Shown: one piece after another, positions 1-14,400 of the stretch | Numbering within the stretch: the stretch's first letter is position 1 | Layout: every line of letters starts with the position of its first letter | Origin: Erigeron canadensis | Taxonomy: Eukaryota > Streptophyta > Magnoliopsida > Asterales > Asteraceae | Direction of reading: 5' to 3' | Length of the DNA stretch: 64,000 nt | Assembly (NCBI RefSeq): GCF_010389155.1 | Contig: NC_057761.1 | Span: 19,780,501-19,844,500 of the forward strand | Notes under the pieces: model-generated | Seen by the model: only the letters and a program-made list of their open reading frames with translations | Told to the model about the DNA's origin: nothing | The model's database searches: none | Translations under genes and position numbers: made by a program

Positions 1-1780
1 AAACCGATCCCAATCCAAGCAATTCCGAACCCAAAAATCCTTGTTTCCGATCTCAAATTTGTGTGTTTCAAGTGTGTGTTTGTGTGTCTTTCCGAGTGTG
101 TGTGTTTGTGTGCCCGGTGTGTGTTTTTCAGTTGACATTTTGTTTTCCAACCGCCGTGATTTTCAAAATATGGGTTTGTATTTGAGTTTGGAAGAAGATA
201 TCAGAGTGAAATGATGAATTTGCCCTACACTTAACGGGCCTTCTAGCCAACTGTTAGTCACAGAGTGAAAAGTGAAAAAATTGACCAATTTCAGGGTTTT
301 TTCTGTAATTAATTCACTTAAGAGCAATAATTTGAAATCCTGTCAATTTGAGGGAAAAAAATGTTGTTTTCTCTAAACTTAATGTAAAGATATGATTATG
401 CATAGCTAATTAGCTATTAATATAGTAGTTATTAACTGTAGGAGTAAATATTACTTAAAAAAAGCATTAAAGAAAAAAAATATAATCTTTAGTTAAGAAG
501 AAAGTTCATCAGAGCGCAATCAGCCAATCATTTAACAATGAAATCGTTAAGAATATGTTTGGTTTGAAAAGTGATTCGAGTATCATTATGTCTATTTATC
601 TGAACATGAAGACTGAGGAGACAACTATTAACAATATTTGGTAGCATATCATAACTAGCTTTATGGCCAGAAATAACAAATTGTATTTTAAGTGAAATCA
701 ATTTTATTAATTTTTTTTTTAAAGTGAATTTTGATTCAGACGTGTTAAATACAATTTTAACCAGAAATTTTTTAGACCTCCAACCTACTTATGAAAAATT
801 CTTTTGAGATGAGAACCTGAAGACTCGAACCTGAAAGTTTAGGTAAACTCACTCTCGGGACCCAGTAATAATCTATATTAAACAAACAAAAAGTACATAT
901 ACTCAAAAAAATCAGGGTAAAACTTTTATGGGAAAATGATCCGTACTGCAAACTTTACCTAAACTTAGGTACTGTCATATTAAAAAAAGTTATAGATTAA
1001 ACCTTTGAGTTTGATAAACATACATAACCCCCCTTGAATTTTACATAAACCCCTCATGAATTTTACATAATCCCTCCTTGCTTTACCTAAGATAGATACT
1101 ACATGCTTTACCTAACCTTTCCCCAGCCTTTATATGCCAACTATTATTATCAAGTTAAAGATATATTCATCGGATGCTAAATTATGATTCGGAATTTGAC
1201 TGAAAACAGAAAAAGTTTAGACCAAATAAAAAAACCAAAAAAATAATAGTTATGAACAAAAAGATGGTAAAATTTGATGGTAGAATTACAAATGATCGAT
1301 AAAAGTTTGGTTGGTAAAATATAAAAGATCAATAACAAACAATAAAATAAAATATTAAAATTATAAACGTTTAAACATTACGGCTAAATTATAAAACATT
1401 AAAAGTATATTATTTGAAATTATGAAAACCAAAACCTGAAATAGATTTAAGCATGCCCAGGGAAACCTGAAAGTATATATTTTTTATAATGTGAAATTAT
1501 ATTACTACTAAACTAACTCAAATATCGAGGATGAAAACTACTTCTTTCACAAAAATACTCGAATATATCCCCCTCTCAAGATTTACTTTTGAGAACTAAC
1601 ATTGGTACCACAATCTTTAATAATTTTACCACACAATACAAATTTTAAAATATATATATAGTACATGTAAATAATGCACACATGTGGTACATATATCAAC
1701 ACTTATCATACAATTAACACTTCCCTTTACTTTTTTGGTGACTACTAGAAAACCAAGTCGTAGGCTAGCTGGAAATTATG
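1..1780. other. AT-rich intergenic sequence
   Basis: No coding region is supported here. The first 130 bases are TG-rich with repeated GTGTGTTTGTGTG-like runs. A SINE-like repeat copy lies at about 730-870. The remainder is AT-rich sequence without a recognisable gene. Confidence 0.6.
730..870 (-). repeat. SINE-like interspersed repeat, copy 1
   Basis: This stretch shares an ordered series of short blocks with 26831-26945: GATTCAGACGTGTT, then a GACCTC-AACC block, then TTGAGATGAGAA, then an AGACTC-AACC block. Read on the minus strand the last block is GGTTCGAGTCT, which resembles a pol III B box. A tRNA-derived SINE remnant is therefore likely. No clear A box or poly(A) tail was found, so the class is inferred. 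Confidence 0.45.
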
Positions 1781-1922
1781 CTAACAAAGACAATATATGT
1801 TGGCACTGGGTAACACCACCAGGTCAACGGTCAACCCCACCAGGGTATTAGCGGCGACGTCTCCACTAATAGTTGGACCCCCGACAACCTGCAACGATGA
1901 CTGACAAACGAATGTCACGTCA

Positions 1923-1956
1923 CCACTATTTGCGGCGACGTCGCCGCGAATAGTGG
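1923..1956. repeat. Left palindrome flanking the MULE
   Basis: This is a 34-bp near-perfect palindrome centred on GGCGACGTCGCC, with one mismatch between the two arms. A closely related palindrome lies at 19834-19869, beyond the other end of the MULE genes. A more degenerate copy lies at about 1847-1873. The paired placement suggests terminal or subterminal transposon structure, but extended terminal inverted repeats were not established by eye. Confidence 0.7.
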
Positions 1957-2406
1957 GCCCCCCACCGACTGACATCTCTTGAATGGTTACTTGCCATACT
2001 GATAAAATGTGCCATACTTCGATAGGATAAAATGATGGCAGCCCATCGTTTTCAAACACTATATGTAGTCGTTGTTTTCATAATGAATCAATGTATTTTT
2101 CAAAAAAAAATTTCAAACATATGAATCATCGTTGTCATAACTAATCATCGTTTTCAAACACTATATGTAGTCGTCGTTCTCATAACGCAAATTGTATCTT
2201 TCCTTTTCAAGCGTATTGTGTCTGTCGTTTTCAGACATTACTTTCTCGTTTTCATAGACGCTGGCAATTTCGTTTTCATAGCTGCTGGTATATTGGCGTT
2301 TGTTTATATATATATATTATGAATATATATATAGATATTATACATATGTGTATATATATATAGTATGGACACCATCAATAGTTAATGAACTAGATGTTTA
2401 CTTGAA

Positions 2407-4749
2407 TTGTTTCAGATGGATAGTTTGGAGGATATTTGGGCAGACCCAGAAAACGTACGTATTGAAGTGCCGGATAATGTGTTTGAGCAACCTGATGCAG
2501 ACGGTGAATTTGAATGCGAAGCTGGGGACTTTGAAACTGATGAGGTATTCGGTTCCGTTGAAGAATTGACAGAGTGGGCTCCAAGAACAGCAATGGATTT
2601 GCGTTATGTTCTAGTCATACGGCAAACGAACAAAAACTCAAAAGAGGTGGTCAATAAAGTGACACTTATATGTCACCACAGTGGAGCGCGCGATGCAAGG
2701 TTAATTGGGCCACCCAAACGGTCCAGTAAGATAGGTTGTCCCTTCACTTTAATAGGCCTCCCTAGGCGTGATGGTGGTTGGAGGTTAACTGTCAAGGATT
2801 GGAGACACAATCATGATCCAACTACCGATCTGCAAGGGAATGCGTATGCGAGACGGATGACGGATGAAGAAAAGGAATATGTGGGGAACCAATCGGATCG
2901 CGGTTTGTACCCACATCAGATCCTGGTAAACCTCAAACTTGAATTTCTGGGAAACCTGACTCGGAAAGGAGACATTACCAACTTCCTGAAATCGAGACGG
3001 AGGTCGGGCCAAGCAGGGCGTACTCCAATGCAGGTACAAACATCAAATATTATCTTGTACTACGTTGTTGGAAGTGACTTATTTACTATATCTTGTTCAC
3101 TTTACGCAGGTTATGTTCTCATTGTTGCAAGAGAAAAGATACTTTTAACTTGTTCACCACAAATAACAAAAATGGACGCTTGGAGAACCTGTTTTTCATT
3201 CATCCAACATCAATGACCCTATGGCGCGCATTTCCCTGGGTTATTGAAATAGACTCCACGTACAAAACCAACATCTACAACATGCCGCTAGTTGAGATCG
3301 TCGGCGTGACTTCAACGGGCAAGACCTTCAGTTTAGCGTATGCGTTTATCGTAAACGAGCGGGAGGCGAATTATCAATGGGTGTTACGATGTCTCAAGTC
3401 CACCCTTGCTGAAAGCTTTGACGTTCGTGTCGTTCTTATTGACAAGGAGCTGGCCCTGATGAGAGCTTTGAAGGTTGTTATGCCGGAAGCGAAACAACTG
3501 CTGTGTAGGTACCACATATGGCAAAACATAATCAAGCACTGCGAACCGGCATTGCGGATGAAGAAAGATGTTAACATTGACAGGCTTAACGACTGGTGGA
3601 AAAAAGTTTATCAATCTCGGACTTTTGACGAGTTTAAGTCACACGAGAAGGAGTTAAAGAATAAACTTGCAGCTTTCCTAGGCGTCTACAAGTACCTGAC
3701 CGATAATTGGTTGTCCCCGTACCGAGAGCAGTTTGTGTCCTGTTGGGTCGATGAACACCTCAACTACCAAAACCACACCACAAACAGAGTCAAGGCCGAG
3801 CACCACCTACTGAAGGAAGAATTGAGGGGGAAATGCACATCTACTAGAATCCTGCAATGTGTTGATCTCGGTCAAGAGACAAAAATAAGGGGCCAACTGG
3901 GTACAGCAACGGGACCCAGAAGGGGAGTCATAATTATAACTGTATGAAGGACCTGTTGGGAAAGGTTTCACATAAAGCTTTGGACATCATGGCTGGTGAA
4001 ATAGTACGCTTAGACAAAGTCCTTAAAAGACACGTAAAAAAATGCGGGTGCAAGGTTCAATCAAGTTGCGGGCTACCATGTGCCTGCAAGATTGCTGAGT
4101 ACATGCAGTGCGGTTAGTATGTTTTATTACTTTTTTTCCATCAAAAGGACATAATTTTGTATACTTATTGATATCAAAAAAATGCAGGGACTCGTATTCA
4201 GCCTCATGTGATAGACCCGTTTTGGAGAAAGCTTGACTTAACACCGTGGACATGCGTAGAAGACGAAGACGATGTCCATAAAGTCGTCGATGGTCTTACG
4301 AATTTCTTGGATCAGCAACCCAAGGCCCAAAAGAAACATTGGTTGTCAAAGATTAAAGACATGTTTAAGCCCAGTAAGACACAAGTGAAAGATCCTCTTG
4401 TTCAAAAGAGCACACGCGAAAGACCAGTCGGGTCGAAACAAAAGCCGCCAAAGGTATACAAAATACATCATAAATTTTTCTATCAAATTCAAGAAATACA
4501 TCATATATAACTACCTCAGTTTAGGTAATTGATTCTTACTAATGGTGTAGGTGCCGGATCTCAACAAAAACCCACCTGGGCTTCAAAAATCCAAGTCCAG
4601 TCGACCGAGGGAATACAAGGTGCCAGATTTGAACAAACCCCCACCTGCGCAGCCCGCCAGACAAAGTGAGTACGCCCCCACCACATCACGGTTCGACAAC
4701 ACACATGATTATTTTGATGACCTAAAGGGTGCGCGACACAGTATGTATG
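2407..4749 (+). pseudogene. MULE transposase (FAR1/FHY3-like), 5' part
   Basis: This is the 5' half of a Mutator-like transposase gene with exons at about 2407-3033, 3110-4112, 4188-4453 and 4551-4749, all with GT-AG introns. Exon 1 encodes a FAR1/WRKY-GCM1-like DNA-binding region (KDWRHNHDP). Exon 2 encodes the DDE transposase core: IDSTYKTN holds the first catalytic Asp, LIDKELALMRA the second acidic position, and LLCRYHIW the C-x2-H motif. It continues to a SWIM-like zinc finger (CGCKVQSSCGLPCACK) in which the usual His is Cys. Frameshifts near 3147, around 3920 and before the SWIM region show decay. The frame then runs straight into the insertion at 4750. The start codon is uncertain because the reading frame may begin slightly later, at MDSLEDIW. 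Confidence 0.85.
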
Positions 4750-7700
4750 TGTAACACCCCAACGAAGGCGGAACGATGAGATGTACAGAAATTCGAGTAT
4801 TCAAAACAAAAGATTATAAATAACATTTACCATAGTTTTATTTGATAAAAGAATTTACAAATGTACAAGCATGTGAACCAATTTCCAAGTACAAATGCGT
4901 CCACCGTACTTGAATATTAAGTTCACGAAACAAATAACAAGCACATGAAGTAGTATACTACAATGATCAAGGCGGATTCCATTGCCCATCACAAGGTTTT
5001 ATCTTTGACTCCAAAGTGCAATGCAAATAATCATTAAGCATATAAATCCTCAAAGCTTAAGTTTATTTCCTGAAAAGTATGAAGAAAAAGTGTCAACTAC
5101 GAAAACGTAGTTGGTGAGTGCATAAGTTTTTAAGTAAATCTCGGTGCCTAACCATTTTCAACACATAGAAAACATGTTATTAGATATTAACATACCCAAA
5201 CCATATGTCCGGCAGAATTCTCATCTCCAAATATCAAGTTTTCCAAATACCATAATGTCATTTCAAGACTTGGAGAAATCCATGGTAACTTACAAAGTTC
5301 TCATTTGTCAAATCATCACGAGAGAAAAAGTATATATATATATCGATTAATTATATATCATACCGAAATCATTCGGTTATCAATATTTCAATGTCACCAA
5401 TTTCAACAACTTTCAAAATTTCATATAGGGTCCAATACCCAAACCGTAGGTTCAAAACATAATATCCATCCATGAATAACATAATATTCCCATTTAGCCA
5501 AAGGCATAATTTGATGAGTAAATGCTTGAGCCACTATTAAGACCCTTTCACGTCCAAATAATTATAATAATAACTTGCCCGATAGATTATGATATAAAGG
5601 CACATGCTGGTAATCATGTGCAATAATTAATAATAAAGGAGTCGTGCCATGGAGACGACTAAATAATAAGTAGATTAGAGCACCCCACGACCGACACCGT
5701 TGAAGACGGCCACGTAGGCGGCCAAACAACCTGTCGCCGTTGATGTAAGTGAGGGGACGAATCCTAGTTGCGCAACTCTCTAACTACAGGCCTCAATGAG
5801 TTAATAGTAGTGTATAGGGGACTACCATTTGACAGTACTCAAGCTCATCATATAACATATATCACATTGAACATACAAATATCCCATATCATAAACAATC
5901 TTTCAAAGAATCATTTCATATAAGAAAACAATTTTATTTATCATGCTTTTCACCCCGAAAGTAAAACACATAGAAGAGTTTGAAAGGGAGCTATGACTCA
6001 CCTTGATATGCCGCATATTATATTCACTTATCCAAAATGGGTACTTCCCATCGATAGCTTTCTTCACCATATATCCATTATGTTCCTCCATCATATTTCA
6101 AGCCAATACTATCCCTATGATAGGACAAATATACGTAAGTTCCTATCTTAAGCCATCACTTAGAAATGCCATTTTTATTCTGTTGCTATCAATTGTGGGA
6201 TCCAAGTATATTGGTAACACTCGTATCGTTTTGGTTGTAGAGATTGATGGTGTAAAAGGTTACTTTCATTACATGCGTAGTTATAAGTTGTTAGGTTCTC
6301 GGTAACTTGGCTTCATTTGTTTTTCACTTGGCATATTAGGTTATCATATAAAAATGCCATATTAAGTTATGTTATCCTTATTCATCGTTTGTTGTGTAAC
6401 CGATTTTAGCGCGAATTAGCATTTGTGATATCAATATATAGATTGGTTAACATAATTACTTATGCTTATCTCACTCAATTATCTTTGTTTTATTTTGATT
6501 ACACTTATCTCATGAAATTCGTTTAAGTGTTATGGGCCATTATCATTTGGGCCAAAATGTGATGGGTTTTTAAGTGACTTGGGCTTAATTTAGTTATTGG
6601 GCTTAACCGTATTTGGGTTATGTGCTTAATGGGTTATATTGGTTATTGGACTTTATGGTTTGTTGGGCCAAGTGAGCCTACTGATTTATAGTTCTATGGG
6701 TTTAGTATTTGGGCCGGGTTAGCCCATTATGGTCTTTAGTGCACCTTTTAGCCCATTATACAAATGGTTAATTTCCTTTCAAATTTTCTGTTTTTAATTC
6801 AGATTTTTAAGAAATGTTGGCTACTATTTTAGGGTCAAGCTGAATTATTTGGACCTTCATGATTTTTACACAGTGACTTATATGTATCTAGTATTTTTGT
6901 GAATTTTTGGTGAATTTTTAGATGATTTTTGGTGTCCTTAAAAATTATCCAAACACAAACTATCCCGAATGAGCACTGCTTATGACATCAGAAGTTTTAT
7001 AAAAGTTCTTGATGTTGTAATTGTTAGAAAAATCCCATGATTTTATTTTAAACTTACGACACATTGAAATTACTTTCTACCAAGTATGATCTCCTGGAGC
7101 CGTTTGGTTTAGGAGACAAAAATTATCAAAGTTCATAAAATATTCAGACAAAATTACAGTTTTGACCAGTTTCAGTAAAAAAATCATATCTTTCATTTAG
7201 TTCAGTATTTTTGAGTAATTCTAGTTGGTGCTTATTCTTAACTCGTTCCTCTACAACTTTTATTTTGAAAGGTTTTCTTGAAAATGTCCTCACATGCCCA
7301 ATTTACCCGTTACAATACAGAAGATGGTTTCTGTCAGATTTGTAAGAGATAAAAACAACTCACCAATAGGCTTTCTTGCTTTATTTACACTTTATTTTAC
7401 CTCTAACATGTTTGTTGGTTATTTTTGTATGGTTTTAACATCAATGTTTACTGATTTCAAACAAATTCAAGATTATTCATCACAATTTTCAACTGAACTT
7501 ATACAAAACATAATTGATTAACTTAATTCTTGCAAAAACATCTCTTGATCATCGTAAAAACATCATGCATGTAAAGATCTTGTGATTTCTCAACATGCAA
7601 TACATTATTTACTTGAAAAACACATACTTACTGATAATCAAACCCAAAAGCATTAATGGACCATTGAAAAATTTATAGATAAAGATGTATTGAAATCGGT

Positions 7701-8585
7701 TTTGAGAGAACAACCTTAGATGGATCGAATATGGTGGTGATGGGGCTGATTTTCAGACTTGTGACCACCAAATCGACTTGATGCATGACTCTCCATGATG
7801 AATCAACAAGAAGGGTTATTATTACAATAGTTTAGATTAAATTTGAGTTCCATTTTGGCTTGCATGTGGCTCGTAATCAAGAAGGAAGAGGGCTGTTTGA
7901 ACAGCCTCCTGGTCGTGAGTTTTGAGGCTGTTGGGGGCTGATTTCGCATTATCATCCATGCTCCATCCCTTCATAGCTTTGCTCCTTACATTATAGAAAT
8001 GATTAATTGTTTGTTTGATGATTTATTGTTATGTTTTAGGGGTGTTTTTGCCCCATTTTTCTGCCGAAAATGAGAAGAGGGGAAGAAGAAAGTTGAGAGC
8101 ATTTGAGAGGTGTGTGTGTGAGATGTGTGTGTAAGAATGAAAGTTGTGAGCCTTCCTAAGGCTCTTGTCACATGAAGGAGGAAGGGGAAGAGAGTTGGGA
8201 GTGAGCTTATTGGTGGAATGGAGTGGTGGGAAGGTGGTGATTGGTTTAGGGAAGTAGTGTGGGTGTAAGGGTTTGAATTTGTAGTAAAATGAAGTCTAGC
8301 TTCCTAATGTGGGTGGGATTTAAACAAGTTTTGTAGTAAATGTTTTAATATGTAAGTTTTATTTATACAAGTATTAGGATTGTAATTATATATGCATGCA
8401 TGTATATAGATATGTGTTTGTGTTAAGTGCAAATATTAGTTCTTGCAAGATTTAGGTGTATGTATGTCGTGTGTGTATATATATATATATATTGGTACTA
8501 AACCTTATAAAAATTCTCGATGTACGTTCTATTATTGGAGTTGTTGATTATATTTTGGATACGTACAGACTTGTTTGTTGGATTG

Positions 8586-8684
8586 TGTTAGGTCGAAAAT
8601 CGACTAAGTATGATTTGTTCAAAATAGTTGAAGTTCAGTGAATGAAACTTGCTCAGGATTCTGAAGTCATTCAGAATAAAGCTT
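8586..8684 (+). repeat. Truncated 5' LTR of the Copia element
   Basis: These 99 bp match the first 99 bp of the 3' LTR at 15721 with only two differences that I could see. The match stops abruptly after AATAAAGCTT, where the sequence changes to pol coding. The lost portion of this LTR is about 790 bp, judged from the 891-bp 3' LTR. Confidence 0.9.
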
Positions 8685-10738
8685 TGATGTTACCTTTGAT
8701 GAATCAAATTCTGCAATCTTTAATAAACCAGTCTCTGAACCACCTTCAGAAGGTCCTATCAGTTTTGGTGAATCTGATCACAATGACAAATCTGATCAGT
8801 CACCTGAACATGTTTCTGATCATTCCAGTTCAGAACCAGCTACAAGTCAGCAAAGTAACATTCCATTTTATCCTTCAGTCACATTCAAACTACCCTCTGA
8901 ATTGACCATTGGATCAGATGTGCGTACTACTCCTCAGATATCAGTATCCCCTGAAATACCTCAGAATGAAGAATTTCATGATGCAAATCATGATTTACAA
9001 GATGATGAAACTGAAATAGTTCATTCAGATCCATCTCCTGAAGTAAGCCAGAGGAGTTCTTGCACTGATATCATTGTTCATCCTGGTCATTACTCTAAAT
9101 GGACTCGTTCACATCCAATTGATCAAGTGATTGGCGATCCAAGTAGAGGGGTTCAGACCAGAAGTGCCACGAGCGATCAATGCTTATATGTCAGCTTCCT
9201 ATCAATACTAGAACCAAAGAAGATTGACGAGGCAATGAAAGATCCAAGTTGGGTTGAAGCCATGCAAGAAGAGCTTAACCATTTTGAAAGGAACAATGTT
9301 TGGGAGCTTGTTCCATGTCCCCCCAATCTGAAGAAAGAACCAATTGTGACAAGATGGGTCTTTCGAAACCAAGTTGATGAAGATGGTCATGTAATCAGAA
9401 ACAAGGCCAGACTTATTGTAAAGGGTTATGCACAAGAAGAAGGAGTTGATTTTGATGAGACTTTTGCACCAGTGGCCAGACTTGAAGCTATCAGAATTTT
9501 CTTAGCATTCGCAGCTCATCATGAGTTTAAAGTCTACCAAATGGATGTCAAAAGTGCTTTTCTGAATGGAGAGCTAGAAGAAGTTGTGTATGTGTATCAA
9601 CCACCAGGGTTCGAAAGCAAAGAAAAACCTCACTGGGTGTATAGACTGAACAAAGCATTATATGGTCTGAGACAAGCACCTAGAGCCTGGTCTGATACTC
9701 TAACTCGACATCTTTTAGATAATGGTTTTCATAGAGGTGCAATAGATAACACTTTATTCATCTTGCATGAGAAAAGTGATATCTTGCTTGTACAAGTATA
9801 TGTTGATGATATTGTGTTTGGTTCTACAAATGAAAAATTGTGTGATAAGTTTTCAAAAATAATGTCCTCTGAGTATGAAATGAGTATGATGGGTGAAGTG
9901 ACATATTTCTTGGGTCTTCAAGTGAAACAAACTAGTGATGGTATTTTTATAAATCAAGAAAAATATGTCAGAGATTTGTTAAAGAAATATCAATTTGATT
10001 CTGTTTCATCTAAAGATACTCCAAGCACCATTAACTTTGGACCCAGATCCTAATGGAAAACCTGTCGATCCCACAAAATATCGTGGTGTGGTGGGATCAT
10101 TAATGTACTTAACTGCAAGTAGACCAGACATAATGTTTGCAATATGTCTTTGTGCATGATTTCAATCTGATCCTAGAGAAGCACACCAGAATGCAGTAAA
10201 AAGGATTTTTCGATACCTGAAAGGTGTCTCCAGACTAGGTCTTTGGTATCCCAAAGGCTCAAGTCTTGATCTCATGGGCTATTCAGATTCTGATCATGCA
10301 GGTTGTAAGATAGATAGGAGAAGTACCACAGGTGGGTGTCATTTCCTTGGTGGCAAATTAGTTAGTTGGACAAGCAAGAAGCAGACTGCAGTTCATTATC
10401 AACTGCTGAGGCTGAGTACATTTCTGCAGCAAGTTGTTGTGCTCGGATCTTATGGATGAAGAACCAACTAACTGATTATGGTGTTAAGTATACCAGAACG
10501 CCAATATTCTGTGATAACACAAGTGCCATTGCAATCTCTCACAATCCTGTCATGCACTCTAAGACCAAGCACATTGATCTCAGGTATCATTTCATCAGAG
10601 ACCATATTATTAAAGGTGATATTGAGTTACATTTTATTCCCACTGGCAAACAACTAGCTGATGTTTTTACAAAACCCTTGGATGTTAGAACTCTTAGACA
10701 TCTCATCAGCGAGTTAGGAATGCTAAATCCTGTGTAGC
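8685..10738 (+). pseudogene. Copia pol: integrase tail, RT and RNase H
   Basis: The frame opens in the linker after integrase (DVTFDESNS). It continues to a Copia reverse transcriptase starting near 9230, including [27 protein letters not shown] and the catalytic YVDDIVFGS box. RNase H follows (SDSDHAGCKIDRRSTTG, STAEAEYISA, DVFTKPL) and ends at the stop near 10738. There is a +1 shift near 10024, an in-frame TGA near 10158 (Arg CGA to stop in a conserved region) and another shift near 10390. Gag, protease and the integrase core are absent. The element could not move by itself. Confidence 0.9.
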
Positions 10739-10740
10739 AT

Positions 10741-10810
10741 CTCTGGGGGAATTAACAAAAATAGTTTTACAAATAAAGGAAATTTTTCTCTGAGGGGGAA
10801 TTTTTGCCTC
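10741..10810 (+). other. Repeated polypurine tracts after pol
   Basis: Two G-rich purine tracts (CTGGGGGAATTAAC near 10743 and TGAGGGGGAATT near 10791) follow the RNase H stop. They resemble the tract AGGGGGAATT directly before the 3' LTR at 15711. Multiple polypurine tracts between pol and the 3' LTR are a described hallmark of Sireviruses. Confidence 0.7.
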
Positions 10811-11433
10811 AGAAATTATTTTGTCTGAAATAACTCAGAATATGAAAAGACTTCAGAACTTTAGAAAATGAGAAGGTTCAGATTGCACTTCCATAACCTT
10901 TCTCAAAATTTAGATATATTAAATCTGAATTCCTTTAAAACCTTTTATTATATAAGTGGATACCAGGTTGGCAAGTGGACACGTGATTTCTACTGTACAA
11001 AGATACCTTTTTGCTGATGTGTCATACCACTTGCGCCGTAAAGGAAAATGATTATTGCTTTTGCATTAAAAACGATTGAATACTTTCCGAAAAAGTGGGG
11101 TCATGGCCGTTGTTGCATTAAATGCGGACGTATACCCAAAATTATTTTCGGATTTCAAACCCGATCAAAATTACTTTTCAATAAAATATTACTTCAATTT
11201 TATTAGGTTTGAGATTCAAAATCTTTTTATTTTTATTTTCGTGGAAATCCTTTCGTATTCCCTTGAAAATATAAATACCTTTTTCCTAAAATCATTCCAT
11301 CATTTATTTCATTTTTCATTCACTCCCCAATCATCATTCTCTCTCTATCAAATTTCTCTAAAAACTCCTTCATTCAATTCACATTCTCAAACCCTAAATC
11401 CATTTCACTTTCTCTTTCATTCACAATCTTCAA

Positions 11434-14400
11434 ATGGCTAAACAATCAAAGGAACCCAAATCTCTAATAGCATTTGAATTCTCTCCTCCTAAACCGGTGG
11501 TGAAGGCAAGTTCATCATGGCCGGAAAACTTTGAACCTAAAGCCATCAGGTTCAATATGAACAATTTCAAGGCGGCTTTAAATGCCAAATCCAAAACTCT
11601 CATGGGCAGAATAAACAGATTTCTTGAATCATGTCCTTTACACTATGCCTTGACTGCAGATCCCCAAAATCTATATCATAGGTATCTATTAGAATTCTGG
11701 TACACTACGGAGATCAGTAAAGATGAAAAATCTATCCCCTTCACTCTTAAGAATGGAACTAAGAAGTGCAGTATCACTTTGAATGGGTTCAGAGAGGCTC
11801 TACATCTGAACTACTTGCCTCCATCCTCTGCATATATGAAGAGAAAAAAAGGAACAAACTTCAGAGAAGTTTTGTTAAACATGGGCCATGACCAAATGCT
11901 TGATGGTGATGGAAATTTGAAAACCTCTGGACACATTTTTCTGTCTGGTTTTAAAAACTGTTGGAGGTATTTCTGGACTCAAATTGTTGAGTGCCTTGGT
12001 GGGAACCATGGTGGTTTGGATCAGATCTCTTTGATCCAAGTTGAGATGGGATATTATCTATGGCATGGAAAGGATGTTGATTATGCCGAAATGCTATTTT
12101 CCCAGTTGGTATCAAAGTTGAAGGGGAAAAGAAGTGTGCATATTGCGTTCTCAAGGTTCCTAAGTATCTGCTTTATCAATATTCTGGGAGACGCATATGC
12201 TGATGATCTTCAGGAGAGCTCTGCAACTGAATTCTGCAAAGATCTCTCCAGACTCTCCACATCTGAGGAAGAACCTGAGCTGTCTCCTGCAATGCTTCAG
12301 GTAATTGGTAAAAATAAAACTGACACAGCACGACCAGCTGGCTCAGAAAGATCACTGGGCGGGTCACAAAAGAATGTGAGACCCACCAGTGCATCTAGTG
12401 GCAAAATGTTGAACTTGTTTAAATCCAAATCAAGTTCTTCCACCCTGCCACCTACATCTTCCATTGGCCAACCTGAGGATCTCCCAAAAGACTCCTCAGG
12501 ATCACCAAAGGGTTTATTAAAACTGCGTAAATTTAAGCCATCCTTACAACCCAAGGATATTAGTACCTAAGCTCAGCTTTCTGTATCTTCACAACAAGAT
12601 CCAGGAGAAGGTCAAAAGGGAAACCCACAAGCAACCATCTCCAAAACTTCTTTAGGAGGAGATGGTGAAGAAAATATAAGTGTATCAGCCCAATACACAT
12701 TAGAAGTTGAGTCTGCACGAGCACCCCCTGAAACTTCACAAATCTTACACTCTCTCTGTGCACAAACTGTTGATGTTTCTCAGGTGATACCCAGGGAAAC
12801 TGAAGTTTCAACCTCTACGGCCAATGAAGGGATTCTTGGAGACAGCACGAGAATTATTGAGGCAACTCCGGTATCAACTGTTGAAGGCCAAGTTGCTTCG
12901 GCGGAGCCTATTCTGACTGGTGACGATGCAACTGCTGCTGCAGATGTTGAACCAGGTGTTGGTTCAGATGCCAGTCATCTGGACCAGGGCATATCTGATC
13001 AGATAGCAGCTTCGGCTAATATCTGGGAAGAAGATGAGCCAACTCAGGAGAATCTTGATTCTCTTGCTGACTTTGAGTTCGATGAGGATTTATTGGAGGA
13101 GAATCATTCGGATTCTGAGCCAACCTTCAACCTCTTGAACGCCCCAATGCCTCCTCCCCCAAATAACCAAGAAATGTTACAACTTCAGCAAGATGATCTT
13201 CCATATCAACCTCCTCAAATTTCACACCAACACCCCTACTTTCCACCAAATATAACTCCTACATATGTCACATCTCCCAGATTCACACCACAACTCTTAC
13301 ATCTTCACCCACAAATTCATGATGTACCACCAAGACGAAATTACGGTGCACCAGAAGAACAAGAAAAGGAACTAGATTCTGAGACTGAATCTGAGGGTCC
13401 TTCAGATGCTATGTTGGATAAAACTCTGGCTGGTCTTAGTACACTTCCTTTTATTGTTTCTGTTTCTGCTCAACCTCCTCCTCCTCTGAGCATGGAAGCA
13501 CAGTTAGAGAAACAAAATGCCGAAGTCCAAAACCTAATTCTTCAGGTTGAGGGCTTATCAAAATCTCTGACTGCCAACACCAAGTCCTTGGCAGATGTTA
13601 AGGGTGCCCAGATCTTCATGGGTACAGAACTTACAAAGATTGCTGGCAATGAAGGATTGGTGGCTGGGAAGCTGAATGAATTGGTGTATGCTTGTAATAA
13701 CATCAGTAGGACTATTGGTGAAGCCTTCAGACTGACCAAAAGGGATGTTCAGAATTCTGTTGTTGCAAATCTGACTTCCTCGGTTGAAATGATGAAACAA
13801 GATGTCTTTGCAGTCGGGAAGGAAGTCAGTGAGTTGGTGAAGAAGCCAAGTTTCGATGATAAAGCACTTGGGATTTCTGTTGGTGAAAATGTGGCTGAGA
13901 AACTGAAGTCTGTAATCTCTCAGGAATTAATCTCTCAGATTTCACTTTCAGTGTCAGAAAAGGTTACAAAGCAGGTCAGACTGATGGTCTCTGAACTTAC
14001 AAAAGATACAAATGATAAGGTTGACAAAGACGTTACTGAAGTCAAGAATTCTATGTCAAGCCTTGACCAAAAGATTCAGGACCAGTCAAAACAGTTGGAT
14101 GAAATTTTGATCTTTCTCAAGAAACCACAAGTTGTTGCCCCACTTCCATCTGATATGTTCTCTGAAGAAGATCGAAACATGCTCAAAGATGTGCAAGAAC
14201 ATGAGAAGTTGCTCCTTAACTCCAATTTCAGGTTAAGGGCACAATTTTCAACCATGAGCAAAGGCATTTCTGATTGCCTAGAACAACAGAGTTGGGAACC
14301 TCTGAAGGCCATGAAGGCCCGAATTGATGCTTATTCCAAAATGCCTGCAGAGGTCCCCAAAGGGGGAATTGGTCTATTGTCTAGCACTTAGGAAATGATT

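Noticed and set aside
1781..2059. 92-codon minus-strand ORF with a repeated TISGDVAAN-like phrase
   Set aside because: The repeated peptide is simply the translation of two copies of the GC-rich palindrome; no gene is supported.
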